This document shows positions 17,957 through 26,938 of a DNA stretch of 64,000 bases, one piece after another. The stretch lies in contig OY282375.1 in the NCBI GenBank assembly GCA_958295825.1, positions 2,031,489 to 2,095,488 of the forward strand, given 5' to 3'. The notes under the pieces are model-generated. The model was not told the DNA's origin and ran no database searches. It was given only the letters and a program-made list of their open reading frames with translations. Position 1 is the stretch's first letter; the number at the start of each line of letters is the position of its first letter. The position numbers and the translations under genes were made by a program. The DNA comes from an uncultured Candidatus Entotheonella sp. Lineage in GTDB: Bacteria > Tectomicrobia > Entotheonellia > Entotheonellales > Entotheonellaceae.

Positions 17957-18751
17957 ATGACGACAGCGGCACAGGCTTACCAAGAAGAACGCATGGCGCT
18001 TGCCGATACCGAGTTGTACCTCTTGAAGGGAGGCGAGGGCCGGCCGCTTTTGGTGCTGCACGGCGTCGAGGGGCACGAGGGCTGGCTGCCATTCCACGAT
18101 GCCTTGGCGGCTAAGGCGACCGTGTATGCGCCGGCGCATCCGGGCTACGGCGAGACGGCTCGGCCCGAGTGGCTGGAAACCATCGTGCACCAGGCGGTCT
18201 TCTATCACTGGTTCATCGAGCGGGCGAGCTTGGCCGGATTGGATGTTGTCGGCTTCGGCATCGGCGGCTGGATCGCCGCGCAGATGGCCGTTATGTGCCC
18301 GCAGAATCTGCGCCGTCTGGTTCTGGTGAACGCCGCCGGTGTTCGCCCGCGGGAAAGCGACATCTTCGACATCTTTATCATTCCCTGGAAACAAGTGATC
18401 GAACGTGGTTTTTACGACGCTGAGGTGTGCCCGGAGTATCACCGGCTGTACGGCGGTGAGTGGCAGGAGTTCGGCGGTCCGCGCGAGGCCGGGCGCACCA
18501 TGTCCATCCGCATGTGCTTCCGGCCCTTCATGTACGACTCGTCGCTGCCGGGTATGCTCGGCAAGGTTACGCTGCCGACCTTGGTGGTGTGGGGCGCCGG
18601 CAACCACATTATCCCGCCGGAATGCGGCCGGCTTTATCAGCAAGCCATCCCCGGCGCTACCCTGCACGAGATTGAGCGTTGCGGACACTGGCCGCAATTC
18701 GAGCGAGCCGAGGAGCTTGCCAGCGTGATCCAGACGTTCCTCGCCCCGTAG
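17957..18751 (+). CDS. Alpha/beta-hydrolase-fold protein lacking the nucleophile serine
   Basis: A 264-residue protein with the whole fold visible: LLVLHGVEGHEGW (oxyanion strand-loop), the elbow VVGFGIGGWIAAQMAV at 97-112, LVVWGAGNHIIPP, and CGHWPQFERAEEL with the expected His (H244). At the elbow the usual G-x-S-x-G is G-F-G-I-G, so residue 101 is Gly instead of Ser. The usual acid position in VWGAxD is Asn (N216). The protein may bind rather than hydrolyse its ligand. It sits 52 bases upstream of the LLM oxidoreductase and probably shares its pathway. Confidence 0.85.
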   Translation: MTTAAQAYQEERMALADTELYLLKGGEGRPLLVLHGVEGHEGWLPFHDALAAKATVYAPAHPGYGETARPEWLETIVHQAVFYHWFIERASLAGLDVVGFGIGGWIAAQMAVMCPQNLRRLVLVNAAGVRPRESDIFDIFIIPWKQVIERGFYDAEVCPEYHRLYGGEWQEFGGPREAGRTMSIRMCFRPFMYDSSLPGMLGKVTLPTLVVWGAGNHIIPPECGRLYQQAIPGATLHEIERCGHWPQFERAEELASVIQTFLAP

Positions 18752-18803
18752 GGGCGGGTTTCGGACCTGCCTACACCGTACCCACTACCGTAAGGAGCGC
18801 TCC

Positions 18804-19949
18804 ATGGCCCCCACCCAGTACTACTATTTTACCGAGCAACCCTACACCGGCTACGACCCCGCGGTGCAGGAAGAGCACCCTGCCCTGCGCCTCACCCTGC
18901 CGAACAGCCTGTACGACTCACGGCTTGCCAGCGAGCTATACAATCGCTATCACGACGAATACCAGGTTGCGGACGAGGCCGGCTTTGATGGCATCATGAT
19001 CAACGAGCATCACACGGCGCCGTTCTGCATGCAGGCTTCGATCAACATCACCGGCGCGGTGCTGGCCAAAATCACCCGGCGCGCCAAGATCATCATGCTG
19101 GGCAACCCCCTGCCGGTGGTGGACAACCCGCTGCGTCTGGCTGAGGAACTGGCCATGATCGATTGCATCTCGCGTGGCCGCTTGGTTTCCGGGGTGGTGC
19201 GAGGCGGCGGCGTGGAAAGTTTGGCGAACAACGTCAATCCGGCGCACAACCGCGAGCGTTTTGAGGAAGCTCACGACCTGATCATCGCGGCTTGGACGCG
19301 CCCCGGTCCGTTCCGTTGGGAGGGCAAGCATTTTCAGTACCGCGTGGTAAATCCGTGGGCGTTGCCGCTGCAAAAACCGCACCCGCCCATCATGGTACCC
19401 GGCACCGCCAGCCCGGAGACGGTGATCTGGGCCGCCAAGCATCGCTACCCGTACATCGTGCTTGGGTCGTTCCTGGAACAGACCCAGGAACTGATTCAGA
19501 TTTACCGTGAGACGGCTGAGGAGGTGGGCTACGAGATGCAGCCGGAGCACATCGGCTATCTCATTCGCTGCTTCGTGTCGGACACCGAGGAGCACGCCCA
19601 GGAGCAGGGCAAGAACTTTTTTTGGCAGAATGGTGCGCTGAACAAGCAGCCGCGCGAATGGATGGCGCCGCCGGGATATGCCACCGTCAACGTGGCGGGG
19701 ATTCGGCGCCTGCGGGCGGTGTCGCGTGCTTTCGATTCGCTTGCATACGAGGAGGCGCAGAAGAACTACCAAGTGGTGATCGGCACGCCGGATCAAGTCA
19801 TTGAGAAGTTACGCTACGTGCGTAATCTGCTCGGCGTCGGACACATGTGCCTGTGGAGTCATGACGGCTACATGACTCACCAGGACACGGTGCGCAGCAT
19901 CGAGTTGTTCGGCAAGGAGGTGCTGCCGGCTCTACGCGACGACGCTTGA
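18804..19949 (+). CDS. LLM-class flavin-dependent oxidoreductase (luciferase-like)
   Basis: A 381-residue TIM-barrel monooxygenase of the bacterial luciferase-like group that uses FMNH2 or F420H2. Signatures include EAGFDGIMINEHHTAPFCMQ, IMLGNPLPVVDNPLRLAEEL, DCISRGRLVSGVVRGGGVE and the RFEEAHDLIIAAWTRPGPF segment. TAAGGAGCG precedes ATG 18804. It lies just after the hydrolase-fold gene and before an SRPBCC pseudogene; together they look like a small catabolic or modification cluster. The substrate is unknown. Confidence 0.92.
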   Translation: MAPTQYYYFTEQPYTGYDPAVQEEHPALRLTLPNSLYDSRLASELYNRYHDEYQVADEAGFDGIMINEHHTAPFCMQASINITGAVLAKITRRAKIIMLGNPLPVVDNPLRLAEELAMIDCISRGRLVSGVVRGGGVESLANNVNPAHNRERFEEAHDLIIAAWTRPGPFRWEGKHFQYRVVNPWALPLQKPHPPIMVPGTASPETVIWAAKHRYPYIVLGSFLEQTQELIQIYRETAEEVGYEMQPEHIGYLIRCFVSDTEEHAQEQGKNFFWQNGALNKQPREWMAPPGYATVNVAGIRRLRAVSRAFDSLAYEEAQKNYQVVIGTPDQVIEKLRYVRNLLGVGHMCLWSHDGYMTHQDTVRSIELFGKEVLPALRDDA

Positions 19950-19977
19950 TATCGGCTTGGTGAGGGTGAGGAACGCG

Positions 19978-20399
19978 GTGTACCGGCTGGAATGTCAACA
20001 ATTCGTGCCGCGCCCGCGCGACGAGTGTTCGCGTTCTTCGCCGAGGCCTAAAACATCGAAAGGCTCGCCCCCGGCTTTTCTTAACTTCCGTATTCTTACC
20101 CCCTGCCGCTAGATATGCGCAGCGGCACCTTCATTGATTATTCTATCCGCCTGGGCGGCGTTCCCATGCACTGGCGAACGCGCATTGAGACGTTCGAGGC
20201 GCCGACGCGCTTCGTTGATCGTGCAACTCTCCGGTCCCTACCGCTACTGGCACCACGTGCACGAATTCCAGGACGCTCCAGGCGCCACCGAAGTGCTCTC
20301 GACCGAATGACCTATGCCCTGCCCTTCGGCTTCCTAGGCGCCTTGGCACACCGGCTGTTCGTGCGCCGCGTGCTGGAACGTATCTTCGATTACCGGTAG
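19978..20399 (+). pseudogene. SRPBCC/ligand-binding START-like gene, multiply broken
   Basis: Joining frames by eye gives a full small SRPBCC protein: YRLECQQFVPRPRDE, then VFAFFAEA, NIERLAPGF and LNFRILTP; then SGTFIDYSIRLGGVPMHWRT and FVD; then QLSGPYRYWHHVHEFQDAPG; then DRMTYALPFGFLGALAHRL. Lesions are a missing base near 20025, a TAA where the family has Glu near 20050, shifts near 20070 and 20105, and two more near 20222 and 20305. The region 20115-20399 alone is open but covers only part of the domain and is out of frame in the middle. Confidence 0.8.
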
Positions 20400-20564
20400 C
20401 GGCAGTTGATGAAGATTTTCGCCTCACCTTAAAGGATGGATGATTGTTTCGTTTCCTGTCGGATCATTGGGCAGACGATCACCTCACCGCTCAGCGCGAC
20501 TGCTTGACTGAACCTTCAAAAATGCCCTTGATCCAGGACCTTGTCTGTCTCAGGGGCGGTGGCG

Positions 20565-21359
20565 TCAGTCATACGCTGAAATCTTATCAATCATTCTCTG
20601 GAACACATCAGCGTGGTATGTCGCTGAGTCGAGAAAGTTCACATATTCTTGGCGCAGCTTGCGTCTGGCACGTGCAGTTCTGTATTCCTGTCGGGTGTTC
20701 GATGGCATCCGCTTGGCTTTCCGGACGATAAAGACGTCGTCGATATACGTTGAGGTAATTGACACCGGGGTCATGTCGAGAAACTCACACACAAGGAAAT
20801 ACAGCGAAGAAGGGACAGCAATCTTCAAATCTCGGCTTGTTGCCACTGCCTCCTGGAACATAGTCTTATCCAGATTCGTTTTGCACTCCACGCACACGTA
20901 TCCAAGATAGGACTCAACTCTCTCTGATTGGTGGAACTCCTTGTCAAACGAGGTCATCATGTATAGTCGTTTACCAAGGATAAAGTCCTGATCCTTGCTC
21001 CTCAGACTTGGCTGGCCGCCAATTCCAGGATGTGCCAGCGATGAAGTAAAACTCAGACCTGCAAATGTCTTATGTGGACCGAATTCAAGATTGTTTTCCG
21101 TTGGGCGCAGACTTCTGTAACAGAGTTGTGGCAAGAATTCTTCGAGAATTGTATTGTCCAGCTTTAGTTGTCCTTTCTGCCGGTAAAGGAAGTTCTCTGG
21201 ACTGTCAAATATCAGGTTGAGTTCGACGAATCTCTTGTAGCGATTCGTTATGTCAATAAGTTGTTGGACAGTATTCTTCTGTTCAGGCGTTACGGCTTCC
21301 ATCTTCTGAATCCAACTGCGATACCTCGAAAGCGCTTTCCTCAACTCGAGGTTTGTCAA
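20565..21359 (-). CDS. Probable type II restriction endonuclease (possibly Bpu10I-like)
   Basis: A 264-residue protein encoded just downstream of, and overlapping by 77 bases, a DNA methyltransferase gene. A PD-(D/E)xK-like core is visible: YLGYVCVECKTNLDKTMFQE (ECK as the E-x-K part), preceded by an acidic stretch (SKDQDFILGKRLYMM). Overall character recalls Bpu10I-type endonucleases, but I assign this mainly from the methylase partner. Base composition is much more AT-rich than flanking genes, as is the methylase, so the pair was probably acquired together. Confidence 0.65.
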   Translation of the reverse strand: MTNLELRKALSRYRSWIQKMEAVTPEQKNTVQQLIDITNRYKRFVELNLIFDSPENFLYRQKGQLKLDNTILEEFLPQLCYRSLRPTENNLEFGPHKTFAGLSFTSSLAHPGIGGQPSLRSKDQDFILGKRLYMMTSFDKEFHQSERVESYLGYVCVECKTNLDKTMFQEAVATSRDLKIAVPSSLYFLVCEFLDMTPVSITSTYIDDVFIVRKAKRMPSNTRQEYRTARARRKLRQEYVNFLDSATYHADVFQRMIDKISAYD

Positions 21360-22806
21360 CAGCGGGAAGGCGAGGATTCCGCAATAGGCTGGTTAGTTTG
21401 TCCAGATGTGGTGTCGGAAGCCTTGGAAAAGTTGCGTTCATCGGGCTTTCCTCCTTTTCCTTAACCATCATAACGCAATCTCTCGTCTGATATTCGCGGT
21501 AGCTGAAACCGTCGAATATCGGCGTTCCACCTATCTCGCTGATACGCCTGATGACTTCTGACAAAAGGGGTTTATTTTTCTCTGGCACATTAGGTGATGC
21601 CTCAACAAGCGTTTCCTGAGCAACCCTTCTTCCCACATCGTGAGGAAGTGTTCCGTCCGCGTTCCAAGCGGTCCTAACAAAATTGAGAATATCCTCTCGA
21701 ATGGTATTCCCGAACCGATTCAGGAAAATTCTTTTTTGGCGAAGCACGACTTCAAACATTTGTGATTCTGTGGCGATTCGCTCAATTATGGCAGCATTGT
21801 AGAAAGGGGTTCCGAGAGTTTGTGACTCGTAACCGACGATGAAGATTGCACGGCCACTGGGTTTAAGGACTCTTGCCAGTTCCCGTAGCGCTGTCGTCAT
21901 GTCAATGCAGTACTGGATGACCGTATAGAATCTATTGCCGCGGTTGGCTCGGTTAGAACCGATCTCTGACCTTGCGACACGCAACAAGTCCCAGCCCAAG
22001 AGTTCGGCTGACCTGCGGTAATTCTGGTGGTAGTTGAAAACATTGATGTAAGGTGGAGAGGTAATCGTAAAGTCAATGGACTCGTTCTGTAGTGGAAGGG
22101 ACCGTGCGTCCTGGAGGCCGGCTTTGACGGGTTTCGCAGAATACGGTAAGTGCCGCACCATTTCTGTCAAGGCGGTGTATTTGCTCTGAATGAAATCGTT
22201 GGTTATCAGATTGTTGTGAATATCAAGCAGGATCACAAGGGCATTGCACAAAATTTTCGCGTGGTTGCTGATCGAGTTACCGATACCAGTGATCTTTTCT
22301 TCCACCGCATCTTTGGATAAGGGATCACCAGAGAAAATTTTGATTGCAAACGCATTCTCAATTTGCTTTCGTAGTTCCTGGATAGGCGTGTTTCTGGCGT
22401 CTTTTGAGAGGTTCGCAAATTCGTAAATTTTGCTGAAACTCCACGCCGAAGGGTTGATTTCAAAACCATACACGGGCAGACCCATAGCAGCAGCTTCGTG
22501 AAGTACTGTGCCACTTCCGGCGAAGGGGTCCAGCAATACGGAAGCATCAAGGCAATACGCATCGAGCAAGCACTCGATGAGCTGAGGAGAGAATTGGCCA
22601 CGCCAAGCAAATAGATTAGAGCGGCTCTTGTCTTCGATATTGAGCAGTTTTTGTGGCAGAGGTTTGGCAAAATCTTTCAAAGCCTCACCCTTTTTCAGTT
22701 CCCTGCCTTCTCGAAATCGAATGCCGTATTTTGCTGTTTCAGGCTGGAAACTGCCCGAGTTGCTTGTGCACCAGCTCAGCGGCAGGGTCATACAGCGAAT
22801 CAACAA
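21283..22806 (-). CDS. DNA methyltransferase (N4-cytosine or N6-adenine type)
   Basis: Up to 507 residues. The AdoMet motif DPFAGSGT (93-100) comes first, followed by GFEINPSAWSFSK, and the catalytic TSPPY (249-253) comes later, followed by ELARVLKPSGRAIFIVGYE. TSPPY favours amino-group methylation of cytosine or adenine. The frame opens at 22806, but its first 22 codons overlap the 3' end of the formamidase gene and do not look like methylase. No ATG, GTG or TTG follows before AKYGIRFREGRELKKGEAL. The native 5' end may have been replaced on integration. Confidence 0.85.
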   Translation of the reverse strand: MLIRCMTLPLSWCTSNSGSFQPETAKYGIRFREGRELKKGEALKDFAKPLPQKLLNIEDKSRSNLFAWRGQFSPQLIECLLDAYCLDASVLLDPFAGSGTVLHEAAAMGLPVYGFEINPSAWSFSKIYEFANLSKDARNTPIQELRKQIENAFAIKIFSGDPLSKDAVEEKITGIGNSISNHAKILCNALVILLDIHNNLITNDFIQSKYTALTEMVRHLPYSAKPVKAGLQDARSLPLQNESIDFTITSPPYINVFNYHQNYRRSAELLGWDLLRVARSEIGSNRANRGNRFYTVIQYCIDMTTALRELARVLKPSGRAIFIVGYESQTLGTPFYNAAIIERIATESQMFEVVLRQKRIFLNRFGNTIREDILNFVRTAWNADGTLPHDVGRRVAQETLVEASPNVPEKNKPLLSEVIRRISEIGGTPIFDGFSYREYQTRDCVMMVKEKEESPMNATFPRLPTPHLDKLTSLLRNPRLPAVDKPRVEESAFEVSQLDSEDGSRNA

Positions 22807-23608
22807 TAGAAAAGTGATCCAGATTTTCGGGCACGATAACCTCCGTGGGAGCGCCGTGGGCGCGCCAGAAGTCAGCCATCAGGTGGGTCTGACGGTGGTA
22901 TTCCTCGGACTCGTCGGCGCCCACGATGAGAAGCAAGGGCGCCCGGGTTGCGTAGGATTGGTGCACCGGCGAGTTGCGGGTGGCCATTTCCGGGGTCATG
23001 CGCAGCGTGTCGTTCAGGTAGGAAAGTTGGATTGGTTCGAGGTCGAACAGGCCGCTGATGGCGCAGACGCCCTTCACCGCGTCCTGGGGCACGCCGGGCG
23101 CGAACGTCGGCCAATCGGTGGCGAGCATCATGCACGCCAGATGGCCGCCGGCCGAGTGACCGCAAACATAGATACGGTCCGGGTCGCCGCCATACTCAGC
23201 GGCATGGCGATACAGCCAGGCGATGGCTGCCCGGTTCTGGCGCACGATCTCGTCCATATCCACAGTGGGTGCCAAGTCGTAGTTGTTGACCACTGTCATG
23301 ACGCCGTGCGGCTGCATGCCCTGCGCCACGTAGCTGCAGTCGATCTTGTCCAACGAGTACCAATAGCCGCCGTGTACAAACACGTAGACCGGCGCGCCTT
23401 GGCCCTCAGCCGGGAAGATATCGATGGCCTCCTTGGGCCGTGGCCCGAAGGTCACGTCGAGATGCCCTCCCAGCGTGGTGCGTGTCTTGACGCTGAGTTC
23501 GCTCCAGTCATTGAAGCGTTCCTTGTAATCCGGAAAGCGTTGGCGGTTATTGTATTGGGCGTCGAGCGCCTGCTGATCCAGATCACGGTACACGAGCGAT
23601 GCGGACAT
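22739..23608 (-). CDS. Kynurenine formamidase-like alpha/beta hydrolase
   Basis: A 289-residue esterase-type hydrolase. PVYVFVHGGYWYSLDK gives the HGG(Y/W) oxyanion motif, YVCGHSAGGHLACMML the nucleophile elbow with Ser, LLLIVGADESEEYHRQ the acid, and NLDHFSIVDSL the catalytic His. The triad is complete, unlike in the 17957 protein. Relatives hydrolyse N-formylkynurenine or similar amides and esters. The minus-strand leader has AAGGAGGAAC before ATG 23608. It lies upstream of the methylase but is GC-rich, so it marks the border of the acquired island. Confidence 0.88.
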   Translation of the reverse strand: MSASLVYRDLDQQALDAQYNNRQRFPDYKERFNDWSELSVKTRTTLGGHLDVTFGPRPKEAIDIFPAEGQGAPVYVFVHGGYWYSLDKIDCSYVAQGMQPHGVMTVVNNYDLAPTVDMDEIVRQNRAAIAWLYRHAAEYGGDPDRIYVCGHSAGGHLACMMLATDWPTFAPGVPQDAVKGVCAISGLFDLEPIQLSYLNDTLRMTPEMATRNSPVHQSYATRAPLLLIVGADESEEYHRQTHLMADFWRAHGAPTEVIVPENLDHFSIVDSLYDPAAELVHKQLGQFPA

Positions 23609-23638
23609 CGTTCCTCCTTTAGTAGCCTGTCTGGCGCC

Positions 23639-24103
23639 TCATGCGCCGGCGGGTTGTTCCAGCCGCTCGTTGATTCTCTGCTTCTGCCCTGGCGTCGGCA
23701 TGGACGAGCCGTCCGCCCGGATGGTGGCGTAGGTCGCTGGGCTGGTGAGTTCGAGCAGTTCCAGGTCCTCGGAATAATCCCGCAATTCGTGCAGCAGATT
23801 GCCTGGTACGGTGACGGCATCGCCCTCGCGATAAACGAGTTCCTCATCGAGGTCGGCGTAGTAAAAACTCACCCACCCCTTGAGCACCAGGGCGAATTGC
23901 ATATCGACGACGTGCCGATGCAGTCCGTTGTGGCCGCCGTTCAGATGCTTGGCCTTGATCACGTGGGCGTGGAACTCGCCGCCGGTGGCGTCGGCGAGGC
24001 CGAGGTCGCGGTAAACGAATTCTTCCCGCAAGCCGTCCATTTCATACTCGGCGCTGTCGGCGCGGTTGACCACTAGCCGATAGTTCTTGCTTTCCTGCGA
24101 CAT
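23639..24103 (-). CDS. Cupin-domain protein
   Basis: A 154-residue small beta-barrel protein. The cupin signature is visible as NGLHRHVVDMQFALVLKGWV (His ligands H-x-H) followed by LVYREGDAVTVPGNLLHEL with a final His. AAGGAGGGCATC precedes ATG 24103. It is 30 bases upstream of the formamidase-like gene in the same direction, so the two may share a transcript and pathway. The metal and substrate are not readable from sequence. Confidence 0.85.
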   Translation of the reverse strand: MSQESKNYRLVVNRADSAEYEMDGLREEFVYRDLGLADATGGEFHAHVIKAKHLNGGHNGLHRHVVDMQFALVLKGWVSFYYADLDEELVYREGDAVTVPGNLLHELRDYSEDLELLELTSPATYATIRADGSSMPTPGQKQRINERLEQPAGA

Positions 24104-24121
24104 GATGCCCTCCTTGGGAAC

Positions 24122-25012
24122 TCAATCGATGATCTTGTTCAGCGGGTATTCGACGATGCCGCTCGCCCCCGCGTCCTTGAGGCGCGGGATGAGATCGCGC
24201 ACCACCGACTCATCAATGACCGTGTTGACCGCCACCCAGTCGCCATTGGCCAGCGACGAGACGGTCGGCTTCTGCAACGCCGGCAATGCCTTGAGTACGT
24301 CGCCGAGATGCGTTTCGGGCACGTTCATCATCAGCCCCACTTTGCCCTCGGCGGCAATGGCGCCGCGCAGCATGAGGGTGATGTTCTCGATCTTCTTGCG
24401 CTTCCAGCCATCCTCCCAGGCCGCGGTGTTGGCGATCAGGCGCGGCGTGCTTTCGAGAATGGTGTCGACAATGCGCAGGTTGTTGGCGCGCAGTGAACTG
24501 CCGGTCTCGGTGACCTCGACGATGGCGTCGGCGAGTTGCGGCGGTTTGACCTCGGTGGCGCCCCAGGAAAACTCCACGTGCGCCTGCACGCCGTGGCTCT
24601 TCAAGTAATCCGTGGTCAGGTTGACTGCCTCCGTGGCGATGTGCTTGCCCTGCAGACCGCGCGGACCCTGGATAGACGAATCCTGCGGCACGGCAAGCAC
24701 CCAGCGTACTGGACGCCGGCTGACTTTGGAAAACACCAGCTCGGCCACCTCGACGACCTTGGCGCGGTTCTCGACGATCCAATCGTGGCCCGTCAGTCCA
24801 GCATCCATTACCCCGTCTTCCACGTAGCGGGCGATTTCCTGGGCGCGGATGAGGATGCAGGTGATTTCCGGATCGTCAATGGTTGGGTAATACGATCGGG
24901 TGGGAAAGTTGATCTGATAGCCGGCCTTGCGGAACAGCCCGGCGGTGGCCTCCTGCAGGCTGCCGGCCGGGATGCCTAGCTTCAATACCTGGGGTTGCGT
25001 CATGTCGGCCAT
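24122..25012 (-). CDS. hisG: ATP phosphoribosyltransferase, long form
   Basis: A 296-residue enzyme that condenses ATP and PRPP, the first step of histidine synthesis. The start is [18 protein letters not shown], with [13 protein letters not shown] in the middle and the PRPP site in [19 protein letters not shown]. The last 80 residues form the ACT-like regulatory domain of the long form ([29 protein letters not shown]), so HisZ is not needed and histidine feedback is expected. The start codon lies directly next to the hisI stop, so hisI and hisG are coupled. Confidence 0.95.
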   Translation of the reverse strand: MADMTQPQVLKLGIPAGSLQEATAGLFRKAGYQINFPTRSYYPTIDDPEITCILIRAQEIARYVEDGVMDAGLTGHDWIVENRAKVVEVAELVFSKVSRRPVRWVLAVPQDSSIQGPRGLQGKHIATEAVNLTTDYLKSHGVQAHVEFSWGATEVKPPQLADAIVEVTETGSSLRANNLRIVDTILESTPRLIANTAAWEDGWKRKKIENITLMLRGAIAAEGKVGLMMNVPETHLGDVLKALPALQKPTVSSLANGDWVAVNTVIDESVVRDLIPRLKDAGASGIVEYPLNKIID

Positions 25013-25408
25013 CTATGCGTTGGTGTTGTAGACCTCGCGGGGATCGAAGACGCGCTGCGCGACGATCTGCAATGTGTCGTCTGCCACGCGGCGGAAGAAA
25101 CAGCTTGGGTAGCCCTCGTGACAGGCCGCGTCGCCGACTTGTCGCACCTTGAGAAGCAGGGTGTCGGCGTCGCAATCCACGTAAACACCCCGTACTTCCT
25201 GCACGTTGCCGCTCTCCTCTCCTTTGCGCCAGAGACGGTTACGGCTGCGGGAGAAATAACACGCATGGCCCGTGCGCAGGGTCTCGGCGAAGGCTTCGCG
25301 GTTCATGTAGGCCATCATCAGCACCTCGCCGGTGGCCTCGTCCTGCGTGATGACGGGCACCATCCCGCTAGCTTTGTCGAAATCGATCACCTGCTCCCAA
25401 TTGGACAA
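25013..25408 (-). CDS. hisI: Phosphoribosyl-AMP cyclohydrolase
   Basis: A 131-residue enzyme that opens the adenine ring of PR-AMP, the third step of histidine synthesis. Visible motifs: [60 protein letters not shown] and [10 protein letters not shown]. The cysteines that bind zinc and the Asp cluster that binds Mg are all present. No HisE domain is fused, so pyrophosphohydrolase must be elsewhere. It sits directly upstream of hisG in one minus-strand unit. Confidence 0.96.
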   Translation of the reverse strand: MSNWEQVIDFDKASGMVPVITQDEATGEVLMMAYMNREAFAETLRTGHACYFSRSRNRLWRKGEESGNVQEVRGVYVDCDADTLLLKVRQVGDAACHEGYPSCFFRRVADDTLQIVAQRVFDPREVYNTNA

Positions 25409-25531
25409 TGCTTACCCTCCTTGTTTACCTTAGCCACGAGGCCCGAAGTCTACCACAGGTGCAGCGGCGCCTGCTATGATGGGGCGTATTCATTCTGGCC
25501 TTAAACCCGCCCTGTCAGGAGACACCGATTT

Positions 25532-26218
25532 ATGGTTGAGAGCCCGTTCCGCGACATCAAGGTGTGTGTGTTCGACGCCTATGGCACCTTGTTCGATTTC
25601 AACTCGGCAGCCGAGCGCTGTCGTGACGCCCTCGGCGATAAGACCGATGAGTTGTCGGCCCTGTGGCGCAGCAAGCAATTGCAATACACTTGGCTGCGGG
25701 GTTTGATGGGCAAGCACAAGCCGTTCCGGGAGGTGACGGGCGACGCGCTCGATTTCTCTCTGCAAACGCTCGGGATGGACGACCCGGTGCTACGCAATCG
25801 ACTGATGGAGCTATATGACCGCATTGAAGCTTTTCCCGAGGTGCCGGGGGTGCTGCGACGGTTGAAGCAGGCGGGCATCACCACCGCCATCCTGTCCAAC
25901 GGTTCACCGGACATGCTGGAGGCGGCAGTTCGGCACACGGGAATTGGAGACGATTTGGATGCGGTGTTATCCGTCGAGGCGGCGGGAGTTTACAAGCCGC
26001 ATCCATCGGTGTACGAGTTGGCCGCGCGGGAATTTGGCGTATCGCTGTCGGCGATCAGCTTTCAGTCGTCGAATGCCTGGGATGCTGTGGCGGCGGCGAC
26101 CTTCGGCATGCGAGTGGTATGGTGCAACCGCTACGGGCAGCAACGCGAGCGGTTGACGGCACAGCCGGATGTGGAAGTCGACACTTTGAGTACGCTGCCG
26201 GAAATTCTCGGTCTCTAG
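25532..26218 (+). CDS. (S)-2-haloacid dehalogenase, type II
   Basis: A 228-residue HAD-fold enzyme. VCVFDAYGTLFDF holds the nucleophile Asp (D15), AILSNGSPDMLEAAVRHTG the second HAD motif, GVYKPHPSVYELA the Lys, and FQSSNAWDAVAAATFGM the dehalogenase-specific SSNAWD motif. Such enzymes displace halide from L-2-haloacids. The start ATG/GTG region at 25532 follows GGAGA. It is divergent from hisI, and the two promoters must lie in the 123 bases between. Confidence 0.92.
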   Translation: MVESPFRDIKVCVFDAYGTLFDFNSAAERCRDALGDKTDELSALWRSKQLQYTWLRGLMGKHKPFREVTGDALDFSLQTLGMDDPVLRNRLMELYDRIEAFPEVPGVLRRLKQAGITTAILSNGSPDMLEAAVRHTGIGDDLDAVLSVEAAGVYKPHPSVYELAAREFGVSLSAISFQSSNAWDAVAAATFGMRVVWCNRYGQQRERLTAQPDVEVDTLSTLPEILGL

Positions 26219-26228
26219 GCCGGGACCT

Positions 26229-26777
26229 TCATGGACCGGATGGGTTCAAGAGGTTTTTGACGGTCTCGTAGTCGTGCCGGGCCTCCTCTCGCCGACCCAG
26301 GGCCCACAAGGCGGTGGCGCGATGGTTGTAGGCGTACCAGTAGTTCGGGTCGAGGTCGATGGCGCGGTTGAAACATCGAATGGCTTCTTCAAAGGCGCTT
26401 TGATCGGATAACACCAGACCGAGGTTGTTGTATGCGTCGCGGTAGTCGATGTCCAGCGCCAGGGCTTGCCGGTAATCCGCGATGGCGCGTTGCGGATCCT
26501 TGAGGTTGCGGTAGGCGATGCCGCGGTTGTTGTAAACCACTGCATCGGGCTGCAGGTCGATAGCCCGGCTGTAATCGTCGATGGCAGCCTGATAATCGCC
26601 GTGATCCAGGTAGGCATTACCACGCAGGAAATAGGCGTGCCGGTCGTCGGGCACTTCGCTCAGTCGTTCGGTCAGGTGTTGAATGACTTGCACATGGTAG
26701 TCCCGGGCACTCATGTGGCTCAGGTGCGGCCCGTGCCTGTATTCCACGAAGTCCCTCCTGGATAGCTGGTCGTGCAT
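26229..26777 (-). CDS. TPR-repeat protein
   Basis: A 182-residue protein made almost wholly of tetratricopeptide repeats, about four in a row from residue 45 to the end. Typical units are AYFLRGNAYLDHGDYQAAID, VVYNNRGIAYRNLKDPQRAI and AYNNLGLVLSDQSAFEEAI. No signal peptide is seen, so it should act in the cytoplasm as a binding scaffold. It converges with the dehalogenase gene with 10 bases between stops. The first 25 residues are not repeat sequence, so the true start may be the ATG for MSARDYHVQVI. Confidence 0.82.
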   Translation of the reverse strand: MHDQLSRRDFVEYRHGPHLSHMSARDYHVQVIQHLTERLSEVPDDRHAYFLRGNAYLDHGDYQAAIDDYSRAIDLQPDAVVYNNRGIAYRNLKDPQRAIADYRQALALDIDYRDAYNNLGLVLSDQSAFEEAIRCFNRAIDLDPNYWYAYNHRATALWALGRREEARHDYETVKNLLNPSGP

Positions 26778-26938
26778 CGAAGACGGCCCAAGAAAGAGTC
26801 AACCTGCACGCTACTGCAAGGCAATCGTTTGTCTCAACCTTGCACCGCCGGTTTTTGCTACACTTACCAAGCTTACAGTGCAAAGGGACCCAAAATGATG
26901 GATGTACATTTGAGCCTTATAGTCGAGGAAGCCACCCT

